A stretch of DNA of 64,000 nucleotides from Aeromonas bivalvium (GCF_000819765.1 NZ_CDBT01000063.1:218305-282304), one strand, 5' to 3'; shown: positions 7,527 through 17,321, numbered from the stretch's first letter. Numbers and translations: made by a program. The notes: generated by a model from the sequence alone, not told the origin.

Positions 7527-8471
7527 TTAGTAACCCTTGTCAAAATCGATGCGGCCATCGAGCGGCTGACCATCGAGGAAGCGAATGTAGTTGCGCACGA
7601 AGATCTGGGCCACGTCCTCGGGGAAGCTGTAGGCACTGTTGTGCGGGGTCAGGATGAGGTTGGGGGTCGACCAGAGCGGGTTGTCATCGGGCAGGGGTTC
7701 CTGTTCGAAGACGTCCAGTACGGCGTGGGCCAGCTTGCCGGCCGCCAGGGCGTCGAGCAGATCCTGGGTGTGGACGGCGCTGCCCCGGCCGACGTTGAAC
7801 AGTATGCTCTGGGGCTTGCAGTGCGCGAAGCGTTCCCGGGTGAAGAGGTGATGAGTCTCGCGGGTGGCGGGCAGCACGCTCACGACCACGTCGCTCTGTC
7901 CCAGCAGGCGGTTCAGGGCCGCCAGTTGATAGACCTCGTCGAACCCGGCCCGCTCGTGGCCGCTGCGGCTCACCCCCAGTACCCGCATGCCGAAATGGCG
8001 GCCGGTCTGGGCGATATGCTGGCCTATGCTGCCGGTACCGAGGATCAGCAGCGTCTTGCCCTTCAGGCCCTGATAGGGATGGCTCTGCCAGATCCGCTGC
8101 GTCTGCTGCTCGCGATAGCGCGGCAGCTGGCGCGTCAGGCTGAGCAGCTGGCCGAACACATATTCGCTCATCAGCGGGCCGAAGATGCCTCGCACATTGG
8201 TGAGCTGATAGTCACGGCGGCAGCGGCTGTCGAGCAGCACATCGACCCCGGCATAGCTGGATTGCAGCCAGCTGAGCTTGTTCGCCTTGGCCAGCAGGGG
8301 TTTGGCGCGAGCGGGCTCGGCCAGCAGTATGTGCGCCTCGCCGATGAGCGACTCGGCCTCGGCTGGGGTGTCGGCGCGCAGAATGCGAAGATGGGGCAGG
8401 CGGGCAGCCTGGAGCAGGCGCTGATAGTGGGCATTGTCCTGACTGAGCAGCAGCAGGGTACGTTGGCTCAT
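7527..8471 (-). CDS. D-2-hydroxyacid dehydrogenase family protein (NAD-binding)
   Basis: The 314-residue product belongs to the D-isomer-specific 2-hydroxyacid dehydrogenases, which interconvert 2-keto and 2-hydroxy acids with NAD(P)H. It has the dinucleotide-binding loop LGTGSIGQHIAQ near residues 145-156, the catalytic Arg region FNVGRGSAV, the Glu in DVFEQEPLP and the catalytic His in LTPHNSAY. The start at 8471 follows GAGGAA at good spacing; two upstream ATGs lack a site. The substrate cannot be read from the sequence; glyoxylate/hydroxypyruvate reductase (GhrA-like) is possible. Confidence 0.85.
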   Translation of the reverse strand: MSQRTLLLLSQDNAHYQRLLQAARLPHLRILRADTPAEAESLIGEAHILLAEPARAKPLLAKANKLSWLQSSYAGVDVLLDSRCRRDYQLTNVRGIFGPLMSEYVFGQLLSLTRQLPRYREQQTQRIWQSHPYQGLKGKTLLILGTGSIGQHIAQTGRHFGMRVLGVSRSGHERAGFDEVYQLAALNRLLGQSDVVVSVLPATRETHHLFTRERFAHCKPQSILFNVGRGSAVHTQDLLDALAAGKLAHAVLDVFEQEPLPDDNPLWSTPNLILTPHNSAYSFPEDVAQIFVRNYIRFLDGQPLDGRIDFDKGY

Positions 8472-8629
8472 TGGCGAATTCCTCATAAGGCATGCGGCGG
8501 GGACAGGAGCCGCTGCCTTCATCTTACGCGACTTGCCAGGGCAACAAAGTCGACCAGCTCGCTTTTTCGTTTTCGCCGCGCCCCCCGTGGGCTACAATCT
8601 GCCCCACATTTTGTAAAGGATCCCCCGCC

Positions 8630-9211
8630 GTGTTTGGTGACAAGTTTTATAAGCGACTGGCCGAGCTGCAGCCTTGGCAGCAAACCGTCTATACCCTGGC
8701 CCTGGCCGAGCGTATGTATCCGAACTATGCCCTGTTTGCCCAGGCCTCTGGCTTCGGTGATGCCAAGGCCTATCGCCATGCCCTGGATCAGATGTGGAAC
8801 TACCTCACGGTCAAGGGCTCCCGGGTCAATCTGGGGGCCATTCTGGAGGCGTTCGAGGTCTATATTCCCGAGCCCAGCAAGTTCGAGTCCTACGGCGCCT
8901 ACCCGGCGCTGGATGCGTGCGTGGCGCTGGGCTGCGCCTACAACTCGGTTATCTGCCGGGTGGGGGAAGAGGCCACGGATGCCAGCCACGCCTCGGTGGG
9001 CACGGTGGCGGGTTTCATCGAGCTGCTGGCAGAGCGGGAGCTGACGGAAGAAGAGCTCTACGAGCACGAATACATGGAGGCGGAGCTGGAGTTTCAGGTC
9101 GAGCTGCTCAAGCGGGTCGCCCATGAGCGTGACAGCGACCGCATCCTGGCCATCAAGGGCTTCGCAGCCCAGGACGGTGTCTCCAATATCGGCATCTCGC
9201 TGGACGACTAG
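8630..9211 (+). CDS. yjaG: YjaG family protein (DUF416)
   Basis: This 193-residue protein matches the YjaG/DUF416 family, conserved next to hupA in enterobacteria and of unknown function. It is soluble and helical, with no signal peptide. The GTG at 8630 is chosen because it lies 9 bases after AAAGGA and gives the family's usual length and N-terminus (FGDKFYKRLAELQPWQQ). A TACAAT -10-like hexamer lies at 8593-8598, before the AAAGGA. In this genome it is separated from hupA, which lies near 53.4 kb. Confidence 0.85.
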   Translation: MFGDKFYKRLAELQPWQQTVYTLALAERMYPNYALFAQASGFGDAKAYRHALDQMWNYLTVKGSRVNLGAILEAFEVYIPEPSKFESYGAYPALDACVALGCAYNSVICRVGEEATDASHASVGTVAGFIELLAERELTEEELYEHEYMEAELEFQVELLKRVAHERDSDRILAIKGFAAQDGVSNIGISLDD

Positions 9212-9231
9212 ATCCGCGCGACGTTCAGATG

Positions 9232-9259
9232 AAAAAAAGCTCCCCTCGGGGAGCTTTTT
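9232..9259. terminator. Bidirectional terminator between yjaG and the MarR gene
   Basis: AAAAAAAGCTCCCC and GGGGAGCTTTTTC form a hairpin with A and T tracts on opposite sides, serving both convergent genes. Confidence 0.88.
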
Positions 9260-9271
9260 CGTTGATGGGAT

Positions 9272-9742
9272 TCAATCCGTGAGGGGGTTGACGCTGAGCA
9301 CGGGGGCGGCATCTATGTCGCTGGCGTTCATCATGTGGGAGATGCGCTGCAGGGAAGAGAGCAGCAGCGTCTGCTCCCACCCTTCCAGTGCCTGGAAGCG
9401 CTGGATGAAATGATCCTGCAGCGGTGTCGGCGCATTGCTGAGCAGTTGCCTGCCTTGTTCCGTCAAGGTGGCGTGGACCTTGCGCTTGTCGGTCTGGCTG
9501 CGCACGCGCTCCACCAGCTGACGACTCTCCAGCCGATCCATGATGGTGGTGGCGGTGGCCTGACTCATGTTGGTGTGGTTGGCCAGCTGGCGCATGGAGA
9601 TCTGCCCCAACTCATTTATTCCTTTGAGCAGCAATAGTTGTGGTGCTGTCAGGCCCGCTTCTTTGATCAGGCGCTTCGAATGCATATCGATGGCGCGGAT
9701 GATTTGGCGCAGCGCGATCAACACTTCATCATGTTTTTCCAT
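9272..9742 (-). CDS. MarR-family regulator, CosR/EctR-like
   Basis: The 156-residue product has the winged helix-turn-helix of MarR regulators (ISMRQLANHTNMSQATATTIMDRLESRQLVERVRS, with the wing DKRKVHATLTEQG). Its N-terminus (EVLIALRQIIRAIDMHSKRL then KEAGLTAPQLLLL) closely resembles, as I recall them, the CosR/EctR regulators that repress ectoine and betaine transport genes at low salt. It is divergent from a gene pair ending in a BCCT osmolyte transporter, which fits an osmotic-stress role. The MarR family is certain; the CosR-type role is inferred from similarity and context. Confidence 0.8.
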   Translation of the reverse strand: MEKHDEVLIALRQIIRAIDMHSKRLIKEAGLTAPQLLLLKGINELGQISMRQLANHTNMSQATATTIMDRLESRQLVERVRSQTDKRKVHATLTEQGRQLLSNAPTPLQDHFIQRFQALEGWEQTLLLSSLQRISHMMNASDIDAAPVLSVNPLTD

Positions 9743-9903
9743 GGGTTCAGACCAGTAAAGGGGCGTTGTGGGAGCGGATTCTCGGACTTATCAGTATTCC
9801 GGTCAATAGGCTCAGCATGGCAATTAGTTTCAGGTCGAAGCATTTTTATGTTATTTTGTGTGCCCTTTGCCAAATTTAAACCTGATATTTGAGGAACGCT
9901 ATG

Positions 9904-10431
9904 ATGATAAACGATCTGGATATCAAGTCTCTGGTTTCCGAGTTAACCGTGGTGCGCGTGCGCTATGAGCTGCCTGACACCTCAGCCTTTATCCGTTATC
10001 AACCCCGTTATGATGAGGATCCCAACACCCTCAAGGTGCATCATTACGACGGCGAGATCCCGCTCTCTTGCACCAACACCGGGGAGTTCACCCTCAAGGC
10101 CCTGGTCAACGAGCTGCGTTATGCCTATGTGCTGGTCCATCTGTTCCCCGATGAGAGCGCCATGAACTTCTATCTCTCCGGCCTGGACAATGGTCTGGCC
10201 CAGCTGGAATTCATCGGCGGCAGCTACGACTTCAATCGCCTCTGGATCAGCAGCGGCATCTCCAACTGCGGCATTCCCATGGCCATCTTCCTCGGCAAGC
10301 GCCACGCGGTGAATGGCCAGCCCTCCGTCAGCCTGGTCGACCACAGGGAAGAGAGTGCCGGCAAGCTGGTCTACCGCGCCATCGGCGGCGCCGGTGACCA
10401 TGTCGGCGAAGACTTTTACAACCAGGACTAA
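9904..10431 (+). CDS. Conserved hypothetical protein upstream of the BCCT transporter
   Basis: The product is 175 residues (176 if the ATG at 9901 is used), acidic and soluble, with no signal peptide, membrane helix or motif that I recognise. GAGGAA at 9891-9896 is better spaced for the ATG at 9904 than for 9901. It ends 9 bases before the transporter start, so the two form an operon, and it is divergent from the CosR-like regulator. Segments such as TGEFTLKALVNELRYAYVLV and GGSYDFNRLWISSGISNCG could be used in a profile search. A role in osmolyte use is only suggested by position. Confidence 0.8.
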   Translation: MINDLDIKSLVSELTVVRVRYELPDTSAFIRYQPRYDEDPNTLKVHHYDGEIPLSCTNTGEFTLKALVNELRYAYVLVHLFPDESAMNFYLSGLDNGLAQLEFIGGSYDFNRLWISSGISNCGIPMAIFLGKRHAVNGQPSVSLVDHREESAGKLVYRAIGGAGDHVGEDFYNQD

Positions 10432-10440
10432 GGAGGGTCA

Positions 10441-12042
10441 ATGCGAGCGACCAAAGGCATATTCAAAGGGCTCAACCCCACCATGGCGACCACGGCACTG
10501 ACCGTGATCACCCTGTTCCTGCTGTTCGGGGTATTTGATCCCGACACGGCGGCGTCCTGGTTCAGCGGGGCGAAGGACACCATCATTGCAAGTTTCAAAT
10601 GGTACTACATCCTGGTGGTTGCCCTCTTCCTGTTCTTCGCCATCTATCTGATGTTCAGCCGCTTTGGCAGCATCCGGCTGGGGGATGACGATCAGGAGCC
10701 GGAATTTGGCTACTTCGCCTGGTTCTCCATGCTGTTCAGCGCCGGCATGGGCATTGGACTGGTGTTCTGGAGCATCGCCGAACCCATGTATCACCTGCAG
10801 GCGAACCCTTTCATCGAGCAGGGCATGACGTCGGAGGCGGCCCAGGTCGCCATGCGACTCACCTTCTACCACTGGGGTCTGCACCCCTGGGCCATCTATG
10901 TGATCGTCGGCCTGTCCCTGGCTTTCTTCAGCTATCGGCGCAAGTTGCCCCTGGCCATTCGCTCCGTGCTCTATCCCATACTGGGCGACAAGATCTATGG
11001 TGGCTGGGGCCATGCCGCCGATGTGCTGGCGGTGTTCGGTACCGTGTTCGGGGTGGCGACCTCCCTCGGTCTGGGTGTGGCCCAGATGAATACAGGTCTC
11101 AATCAGCTGATGGGGATGGAGGTCTCTCAGGCCAACCAGCTCTGGCTCATCGCCGGCATCAGCCTGATTGCGACCCTGTCCGCGGTCTCCGGTGTGGGAC
11201 GAGGAGTCAAGATCCTCTCCGAGCTGAACATCTGGCTCAGTGCCTTGATCCTGCTGGTGTTCGTGGTGATGGGACCGACGACCTACATCCTCAACTCTTA
11301 TGTGCAGAACATAGGGGATTACCTGCAAAACCTGGTCAAGCTGAGCTTCTGGACCAACACGGAAGCGAACGGCACCTCGGCATGGCAATCCTCCTGGACT
11401 GCCTTCTACTGGGGCTGGTGGATAGCCTGGGCACCCTTCGTCGGCATGTTCATCGCCCGCATCTCCAAGGGGCGGACCATACGTGAGTTCGTCATGGGGG
11501 TGCTGCTGGTGCCGTCCCTGCTTGGCATGTTCTGGCTGACCGTGTTCGGCGGCAGCGCCATCCACCTCGAGCTGTTTGGCGCCGGTGGCGTCACCGAGGC
11601 GGTGAACCAGGATGTGACCCAGGCGCTCTACAAGACGGTGGATATGCTCGATTGGGGCAGCATTGGTCTGATCGCCAAGGGGGTGCTGACCCTGCTGATC
11701 TGCACCTACTTCATCACCTCCTGTGACTCGGGCACGCTCGTGATCACGACGCTGCTCTCCATCGGCGAGAGCGAACCGCCGGTGCGCCACCGTGCCATCT
11801 GGGGTCTGGGTCAGGGGCTGGTCGCCGCCATCCTGCTGATATCGGGGGGCCTGGCCGCCCTGCAGGCCGCCAGCATCATAGCGGCGCTGCCCTTCTCGGT
11901 GATCATGCTGGCCATGTGCTACTCGCTGATCCTCGGCCTCAAGCAGGAGAGCCAGCGTCAGATGGTATATCGCCAGAACCTCAAGCGGCACGATGGCTCG
12001 GTTCACATCAGCCTCAAGGATCGCATCGGTCCGGGCACCTGA
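10441..12042 (+). CDS. BCCT-family betaine/carnitine/choline transporter
   Basis: BCCT carriers import quaternary amines such as glycine betaine, driven by sodium or protons. The 533-residue product has about 12 membrane helices and family hallmarks: SAGMGIGLVFWSIAEPMYH, a WGWWIAWAPFVGMFIARISKGR segment with the conserved substrate-box tryptophans, and YFITSCDSGTLVITTLLS. It starts after a near-perfect AGGAGG. Its position after a CosR-like regulator suggests osmoprotectant uptake. Substrate preference cannot be assigned from this view. Two hairpin terminators follow. Confidence 0.93.
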   Translation: MRATKGIFKGLNPTMATTALTVITLFLLFGVFDPDTAASWFSGAKDTIIASFKWYYILVVALFLFFAIYLMFSRFGSIRLGDDDQEPEFGYFAWFSMLFSAGMGIGLVFWSIAEPMYHLQANPFIEQGMTSEAAQVAMRLTFYHWGLHPWAIYVIVGLSLAFFSYRRKLPLAIRSVLYPILGDKIYGGWGHAADVLAVFGTVFGVATSLGLGVAQMNTGLNQLMGMEVSQANQLWLIAGISLIATLSAVSGVGRGVKILSELNIWLSALILLVFVVMGPTTYILNSYVQNIGDYLQNLVKLSFWTNTEANGTSAWQSSWTAFYWGWWIAWAPFVGMFIARISKGRTIREFVMGVLLVPSLLGMFWLTVFGGSAIHLELFGAGGVTEAVNQDVTQALYKTVDMLDWGSIGLIAKGVLTLLICTYFITSCDSGTLVITTLLSIGESEPPVRHRAIWGLGQGLVAAILLISGGLAALQAASIIAALPFSVIMLAMCYSLILGLKQESQRQMVYRQNLKRHDGSVHISLKDRIGPGT

Positions 12043-12072
12043 TGGGCGTCTTGCCGGGCACGTCGCAATGAA

Positions 12073-12105
12073 AGAGGGGAACCCCAGGGTTCCCCTCTCT
12101 TTTTG
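12073..12105 (+). terminator. Terminator after the BCCT gene
   Basis: A 12-bp stem, AGAGGGGAACCC with GGGTTCCCCTCT, is followed by CTTTTTG. Confidence 0.9.
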
Positions 12106-12153
12106 CCCTGACATTGACGTCGACGTGCCCCGGCGCAGATCGTCGGCAACAAG

Positions 12154-12180
12154 AAGGGAGCCAATGGCTCCCTTTTTTTC
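12154..12180 (+). terminator. Second terminator between the BCCT gene and mutS
   Basis: AAGGGAGCC and GGCTCCCTT flank a 3-base loop and are followed by T7 on the plus strand. It backs up the hairpin at 12073 and protects the convergent mutS end. Confidence 0.85.
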
Positions 12181-12204
12181 CTTGCGGACCCTTTGCCGGC
12201 AGCG

Positions 12205-14784
12205 TCAGAGCAACTGCTTGAGGCGATAGAGCAGATCCAGCGCCTGGCGGGGGGTGAGCTCGTCCGGTCGCAGCGCCTCCAGCTCCTCCACCACGGGGTG
12301 GGGCTGGGGGGCCGGCGCGGGCTGCGCCTGGCGCTCGTCGCCGCTGGGGGCGGGGACGGCGCGCTCCAGCTCCGCCAGCTTGTGGCGTGCCTGATGGATC
12401 ACCGACTTTGGCACTCCCGCCAGGGCGGCCACCTGCAGGCCGTAGGAGCGGCTGGCCGCCCCCTCCTGCACCGCGTGCATGAAGGCGATGGTGTCGCCGT
12501 GCTCCACCGCATCCAGATGGACGTTGGCGAGATTGGGCAGCAGCTCGGGCAGGCGGGTCAGCTCGAAGTAGTGGGTGGCAAACAGGGTGTAGGCGCCAAT
12601 CTTGCTTGCCAGCTGTTCGGCGCAGGCCCAGGCCAGGGAGAGGCCGTCGTAGGTGCTGGTGCCGCGTCCTATCTCGTCCATCAGCACCAGGCTCTGGGCG
12701 GTGGCGTTGTTGAGGATGTTGGCGGTCTCCGTCATCTCCACCATGAAGGTGGATCTTCCCGAGGCCAGATCGTCCGATGCCCCGATCCGGGTGAAGATGC
12801 GATCGATGGGGCCGATGCGGGCGCTGTCGGCGGGCACATAGGCACCGATATGGGCCAGCAGCACGATGAGTGCCGTCTGGCGCATGTAGGTGGACTTACC
12901 CCCCATGTTGGGGCCCGTGATGATCAGCATCTGCCGCCCCTGCTTCAGGCTGACCGGGTTGGCGATGAAGGGATCCTTCATCACCTGCTCCACCACGGGG
13001 TGGCGCCCCCCTTCTATCAGGATCTGATCCTCGTCGGTCAGGGTGGGGCACTGGTAGTTGAGGGTCTCTGCCCGCTCCGCCAGGTTGGCCAGCACGTCCA
13101 GCTCCGCCAGGGCGGCAGCCGACTCCTGCAGCTCGGCCAGCTGGGGCAGCAGGGCATCGAGCAGCTCCTCGTACAAGCGCTTCTCCAGCGCCAGGGCCCG
13201 GCTCTGGGCGGTCAGTATCTTGTCTTCGTACTGCTTGAGCTCATCTATGATGTAGCGCTCGTTGTTCTTGAGGGTCTGACGGCGGATATAGTGGCTCGGC
13301 ACCAGATGGCTGTTGGCCCGGCTCACCTCGATGAAGAAGCCATGGACCTTGTTGTAGCCCACCTTGAGGGTGTTGATGCCGGTCTCCTGCTTCTCCCGCT
13401 CCTCGATGCGGGCCAGTACGGCGGTAGCGCCGTCCGCCAGATCCCGTATCTCGTCGAGCTCGGCATTGAAACCGGCGCGGATGACGCCGCCATCGCGGAT
13501 CAGCACCGGAGGCGTCTCCATGATGGCGCGCTCCAGCAGATCCTGCAGCTCGGGGAAGGTGGCGGCCCGCTCCCTCAGCCGTTGCACCGCCTCATGCTCA
13601 CTGCCCGCCAGCAGGGTCTGCAGGTGGGGCAGCTGGGCGAAGGCCTGGCGCAGCCGGGTCAGGTCACGGGGGCGGGCGGAGCGCAGGGCGAGGCGGGCTA
13701 GCACCCGCTCCATGTCGCCCACCTGGCGCAGCAGAGCCCCCAGCTCGTCATAGAGGTTCTGTTCGATCAGTTCGGATATGGTGCTCTGGCGGCCGCGCAG
13801 CAACACCCGATCGCGAATGGGCTGGTGCAACCAGCGTTTGAGCAATCGACTGCCCATGGGGGTCTGGGTGCGATCCAGCACCTCGGCCAGGGTATTCTCA
13901 TAGCCACCGGCCAGGTTCTGGGTCAGCTCCAGGTTGCGGCGGGTGGCGGCATCCATGATGATGGCGTGGTCCGGTTGATCCAGTCGCACCGCACGAATGT
14001 GGGGCAGGGCGGTGCGCTGGGTGTCCTTGACGTACTGCATCAGGCAGCCGGCGGCGCACAGGGCTGTCTCGCTGCGCTCCACCCCGAAGCCCACCAGATC
14101 CTGAGTACCGAACTGCTGACAGAGCAGCTTGCGGGCCGTGCCCAGTTCAAACTCCCACTCGGGGCGGCGACGCAGGCCGCGGCGACCCGCGATATGGGTC
14201 ATGAACTCGAAGGATTCCGGATAGAGCAGCTCGGCCGGGTTGGTGCGCTGCAACTCGGCGAGCAGGGTCTCTTCCTTCTCGAACTGGTTGATGAAGAAGC
14301 GGCCGGAGCCTATGTCCAGGGTGCCGTAGCCGAACTGGCGGCCGTCGTGATAGACGGCGGCGATCAGGTTGTCCTGACGCTCGCTGAGCAGGGCCTCGTC
14401 GGAGACGGTCCCCGGCGTGACGATGCGGATCACCTTGCGCTCCACCGGCCCCTTGCTGGTGGCCGGATCTCCCACCTGTTCGCAGATGGCGGCGGACTCC
14501 CCGAGCTGCACCAGCTTGGCGAGATAGCCCTCGATGGCATGATAGGGCACCCCCGCCATGGGGATGGGGGTACCGGCGGACTGACCGCGCTTGGTCAATG
14601 AGATGTCGAGCAGCTGTGCCGCCCGGCGGGCGTCGTCATAGAACAGCTCATAAAAGTCCCCCATCCGATAGAACAGCAGTATCTCCGGGTTCTCGGCCTT
14701 GAGGGTGAGGTACTGCTGCATCATGGGCGTATGCTGGCTGAGGGCGGCGCTGGGCGCCCCTGTGTGGGCGGATAATGCGTTCAT
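12205..14784 (-). CDS. mutS: DNA mismatch repair protein MutS
   Basis: MutS recognises base mismatches and small loops and starts methyl-directed repair with MutL. The 859-residue product is close to the 853 of E. coli. The mismatch-probing Phe-X-Glu is present at residues 44-46 ([10 protein letters not shown]); the ATPase has Walker [15 protein letters not shown], the [15 protein letters not shown] signature, Walker [17 protein letters not shown] and the ATHYFELT switch. A C-terminal tetramerisation-type tail is present. It is convergent with the BCCT gene and divergent from pncC. No damage to key residues is seen. Confidence 0.97.
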   Translation of the reverse strand: MNALSAHTGAPSAALSQHTPMMQQYLTLKAENPEILLFYRMGDFYELFYDDARRAAQLLDISLTKRGQSAGTPIPMAGVPYHAIEGYLAKLVQLGESAAICEQVGDPATSKGPVERKVIRIVTPGTVSDEALLSERQDNLIAAVYHDGRQFGYGTLDIGSGRFFINQFEKEETLLAELQRTNPAELLYPESFEFMTHIAGRRGLRRRPEWEFELGTARKLLCQQFGTQDLVGFGVERSETALCAAGCLMQYVKDTQRTALPHIRAVRLDQPDHAIIMDAATRRNLELTQNLAGGYENTLAEVLDRTQTPMGSRLLKRWLHQPIRDRVLLRGRQSTISELIEQNLYDELGALLRQVGDMERVLARLALRSARPRDLTRLRQAFAQLPHLQTLLAGSEHEAVQRLRERAATFPELQDLLERAIMETPPVLIRDGGVIRAGFNAELDEIRDLADGATAVLARIEEREKQETGINTLKVGYNKVHGFFIEVSRANSHLVPSHYIRRQTLKNNERYIIDELKQYEDKILTAQSRALALEKRLYEELLDALLPQLAELQESAAALAELDVLANLAERAETLNYQCPTLTDEDQILIEGGRHPVVEQVMKDPFIANPVSLKQGRQMLIITGPNMGGKSTYMRQTALIVLLAHIGAYVPADSARIGPIDRIFTRIGASDDLASGRSTFMVEMTETANILNNATAQSLVLMDEIGRGTSTYDGLSLAWACAEQLASKIGAYTLFATHYFELTRLPELLPNLANVHLDAVEHGDTIAFMHAVQEGAASRSYGLQVAALAGVPKSVIHQARHKLAELERAVPAPSGDERQAQPAPAPQPHPVVEELEALRPDELTPRQALDLLYRLKQLL

Positions 14785-14945
14785 GTTCGATCCCGGATGG
14801 TGGCCGAGTGGCCGGTGCGATGAGTCGTTTTGGCTGGCATTTTACACGGAACGGGGCAGGGGGGGGAACCTGTTGGCCATGACCCTGGCGGTTGCGATGG
14901 CCCCGAGGGGAATAGCATAATGGCCATTCGACCACGGGAGGTGCC

Positions 14946-15437
14946 ATGACCCTTGATAGAGAGATAGCCAGCCTCGCCCTAGAGCTGGGCCAGGCCCTCA
15001 CCGCCAGGGGCGGGCTGGCGACCACGGCGGAATCCTGCACCGGTGGCGGCGTCGCCTACGCCATCACTGAGGTGGCGGGCAGTTCGGTCTGGTTTGACCG
15101 CAGCTTCGTGACCTACAGCAACGAAGCCAAGCAGCAGATGCTGGGGGTGAGCGTCGACAGCCTGCTGCGCCACGGCGCCGTCAGCGAGACTGTGGTGCTG
15201 GAGATGGCGAGGGGAGCGCTGGCTCGCTCCGATGCCAGCATCAGCGTTGCCATCAGTGGCGTCGCCGGGCCGGGCGGGGGCAGCGATGACAAGCCGGTCG
15301 GCACCGTCTGGTTCGCCTGGGCCGAGCAGGGGGGGCGACAACGCTCGCTGCTCGCCCGTTTCGATGGGGATCGCCACCAGGTGCGACAACTGGCCATCAG
15401 ACAGGCTTTGTCCGGTCTCCTCGCCTTGCTCAAGTAA
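14946..15437 (+). CDS. pncC: Nicotinamide-nucleotide amidase PncC (CinA C-terminal type)
   Basis: PncC hydrolyses nicotinamide mononucleotide to nicotinate mononucleotide and ammonia, recycling NAD breakdown products. The 163-residue product is a stand-alone CinA C-terminal domain with the nucleophile motif TAESCTGGGVAYAIT, then SNEAKQQMLGV and the glycine-rich AISGVAGPGGGSDDKPVGTVWFAW. A strong GGGAGG precedes the ATG. The gene lies directly upstream of recA, the usual gammaproteobacterial order. Confidence 0.95.
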   Translation: MTLDREIASLALELGQALTARGGLATTAESCTGGGVAYAITEVAGSSVWFDRSFVTYSNEAKQQMLGVSVDSLLRHGAVSETVVLEMARGALARSDASISVAISGVAGPGGGSDDKPVGTVWFAWAEQGGRQRSLLARFDGDRHQVRQLAIRQALSGLLALLK

Positions 15438-15443
15438 AAGGGC

Positions 15444-15471
15444 TTGATACTGTATGAATAGACAGTATACT
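15444..15471 (+). promoter_or_regulatory. recA promoter with embedded LexA (SOS) box
   Basis: TTGATA at 15444-15449 and TATACT at 15466-15471 form a -35/-10 pair with a 16-base spacer. Between and across them, 15448-15467 is a CTGT-N8-ACAG LexA box with flanking TA on each side, matching the gammaproteobacterial SOS consensus. LexA bound here would block RNA polymerase, and recA would be induced by DNA damage. Confidence 0.93.
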
Positions 15472-15513
15472 TGACCCAACTTCACCTTATCACGATTTCC
15501 AGCGGAGATTGGC

Positions 15514-16578
15514 ATGGATCAGAACAAGCAGAAGGCACTGGCGGCAGCGCTGGGTCAGATTGAGAAGCAGTTTGGTAAAGGCTCCATCATGCGTCTGGGC
15601 GACAGCAAGACCATGGACATAGAAGCCATCTCGACCGGCTCCCTCTCTCTGGACGTGGCGCTCGGCATCGGCGGCCTGCCCTGTGGCCGTGTGGTGGAAA
15701 TCTACGGCCCGGAATCCTCGGGCAAGACCACGCTGACCCTGCAAGTCATCGCCGAGGCTCAGCGTAAAGGCAAGACCTGTGCCTTCGTCGATGCCGAACA
15801 CGCCCTGGATCCCGTCTATGCCGCCAAGCTGGGGGTCAATGTCGACGATCTGCTGATCTCCCAGCCGGATACCGGCGAACAGGCGCTGGAGATCTGCGAC
15901 ATGCTGGTACGCTCCAACGCCGTGGACGTCATCATCGTCGACTCGGTGGCGGCCCTGACGCCGAAGGCGGAGATCGAAGGCGAGATGGGGGATTCCCATG
16001 TCGGCCTGCAGGCCCGCCTCATGTCCCAGGCGCTGCGCAAGCTGACCGCCAACATCAAGAACGCCAACTGCCTGTGCATCTTCATCAACCAGATCCGGAT
16101 GAAGATCGGCGTCATGTTCGGCAGCCCCGAGACCACCACGGGTGGTAACGCCCTCAAGTTCTACGCCTCCGTGCGTCTGGATATCCGTCGCACCGGCGCC
16201 ATCAAGGAAGGGGACGAAGTGGTCGGCAACGAGACCCGGGTCAAGGTCGTCAAGAACAAGGTGGCGCCCCCCTTCAAGCAGGCCGAATTCCAGATCTTCT
16301 ACGGTGCCGGTATCTCCAAGGAGGGCGAGCTGGTGGATCTGGGCGTCAAGCACAAGCTGATCGACAAGGCCGGTGCCTGGTACAGCTACAACGGCGAGAA
16401 GATCGGTCAGGGCAAGGCCAACGTCATGAAACTGTTTGCCGAGAACAAGGCGATGGCGGGGGAGATCGAAGCCAAGCTGCGTGAACTGCTGCTGACCAAG
16501 GGCGGCGCCCCGGACGAGAAGGTGGCCGTGGCCGCCATCGACGAGTTCGAGCCTGAAGATGAACAGGAATTTGAATAA
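15514..16578 (+). CDS. recA: Recombinase RecA
   Basis: RecA forms filaments on single-stranded DNA, drives strand exchange and triggers LexA self-cleavage. The 354-residue product has Walker [10 protein letters not shown], Walker [21 protein letters not shown], loop L1 [17 protein letters not shown] and loop L2 [21 protein letters not shown], with an acidic C-terminal tail. It is controlled by the LexA box just upstream. Its stop codon lies inside a perfect 17-bp inverted repeat that leads into recX. Confidence 0.98.
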   Translation: MDQNKQKALAAALGQIEKQFGKGSIMRLGDSKTMDIEAISTGSLSLDVALGIGGLPCGRVVEIYGPESSGKTTLTLQVIAEAQRKGKTCAFVDAEHALDPVYAAKLGVNVDDLLISQPDTGEQALEICDMLVRSNAVDVIIVDSVAALTPKAEIEGEMGDSHVGLQARLMSQALRKLTANIKNANCLCIFINQIRMKIGVMFGSPETTTGGNALKFYASVRLDIRRTGAIKEGDEVVGNETRVKVVKNKVAPPFKQAEFQIFYGAGISKEGELVDLGVKHKLIDKAGAWYSYNGEKIGQGKANVMKLFAENKAMAGEIEAKLRELLLTKGGAPDEKVAVAAIDEFEPEDEQEFE

Positions 16579-16614
16579 CAACAAGGCCGGGCTAACCCCC
16601 GGCCTTGTTGTTAT
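16575..16614 (+). terminator. Perfect 17-bp hairpin at the recA-recX junction
   Basis: Arms 16575-16591 and 16598-16614 are exactly complementary, with a 6-base loop. The left arm contains the recA stop codon; the right arm is U-rich at its end and contains the A and U of the candidate recX start codon. In E. coli a recA-recX hairpin limits read-through into recX. Here it could act as an attenuating terminator and also hide the recX start. Confidence 0.85.
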
Positions 16615-17119
16615 GGAGGGGCAGGACGCACCGCCCGAGTTGACCTTCGAAGAGCGGTTCGCCGCCGCCCGTGCCTATGCCATGCGCAGCCTGGCCAGGC
16701 GCGAGAGCGCCGAGTCAGAGTTGCTGATGCGCCTGCGCAAGCAGGGCCATGATGAGGCGGTGAGTCAGGCCGTGCTCGATTATTGCCGCGACCATCACTG
16801 GGTATCCGACGAGCGTTACGGCGCCATGGCAGTACGGGCCGGGGCGGCCAAGGGTCATGGCCCGACCAGGATCCGCTTCGATCTGCGCCGCAAGGGGCTG
16901 AGCGATACCGAGCTGGAGCTGGCATTCGCACAACCCGAGCTGGACTGGTTCGAGCTGGCGCTGACCCTGCTTGAGCGGCGCACCGATGGCTCCGCGCTCA
17001 AGGAGTTCAAACCGCGCATGAAGTGGCTCAAGTTCCTGCTGGGGCGCGGTTTTAGCCAGGATCAGGCGCGTTATGCCATCGCCACCTTGCAGGAGCGAGC
17101 CGAGCAGGAAACGGAGTGA
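16613..17119 (+). CDS. recX: RecA inhibitor RecX
   Basis: RecX binds RecA filaments and limits their extension. The 168-residue product, close to the 166 of E. coli RecX, has the three-helix repeat pattern of the family: LARRESAESELLMRLRKQGH, then DEAVSQAVLDYCRDHHWVSDERY and GHGPTRIRFDLRRKGLSD. The ATG at 16613 gives the expected length but lies in the 3' arm of the recA hairpin and has no clear ribosome site. An in-frame ATG at 16559 inside recA would add 18 residues. Expression probably depends on read-through or coupling from recA. Confidence 0.88.
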   Translation: MEGQDAPPELTFEERFAAARAYAMRSLARRESAESELLMRLRKQGHDEAVSQAVLDYCRDHHWVSDERYGAMAVRAGAAKGHGPTRIRFDLRRKGLSDTELELAFAQPELDWFELALTLLERRTDGSALKEFKPRMKWLKFLLGRGFSQDQARYAIATLQERAEQETE

Positions 17120-17280
17120 CGCTGACAGATAGCCTCCTGGCGCACCTGGCTAGGGGCGCCGGATCCGTCCGTCAGGGACGAAGGCCGGGCTCTGGGCTGG
17201 CGCGCGGCTCGCTCGCCGTGCTCCCAAATCTGTCCTGTCGTTGCCAACGGGTTAGATCCCTTCAAGCCGGTTCCCTTTTT

Positions 17281-17321
17281 GAATGGCCTGCGCTTGATTC
17301 CCTGAATAGCCCCTTCATCGA
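17281..17321. repeat. Imperfect direct repeat, copy 1 (recX-alaS spacer)
   Basis: Matches 17391-17431 at 36 of 41 positions; the start-to-start distance is 110 bp. Confidence 0.75.

Noticed and set aside
10438..12114. 558-codon open frame antisense to the BCCT transporter gene
   Set aside because: It mirrors a well-supported transporter gene; its product is low in complexity and rich in His, Gln and Gly, as expected from reading GC-rich coding DNA in the wrong frame.
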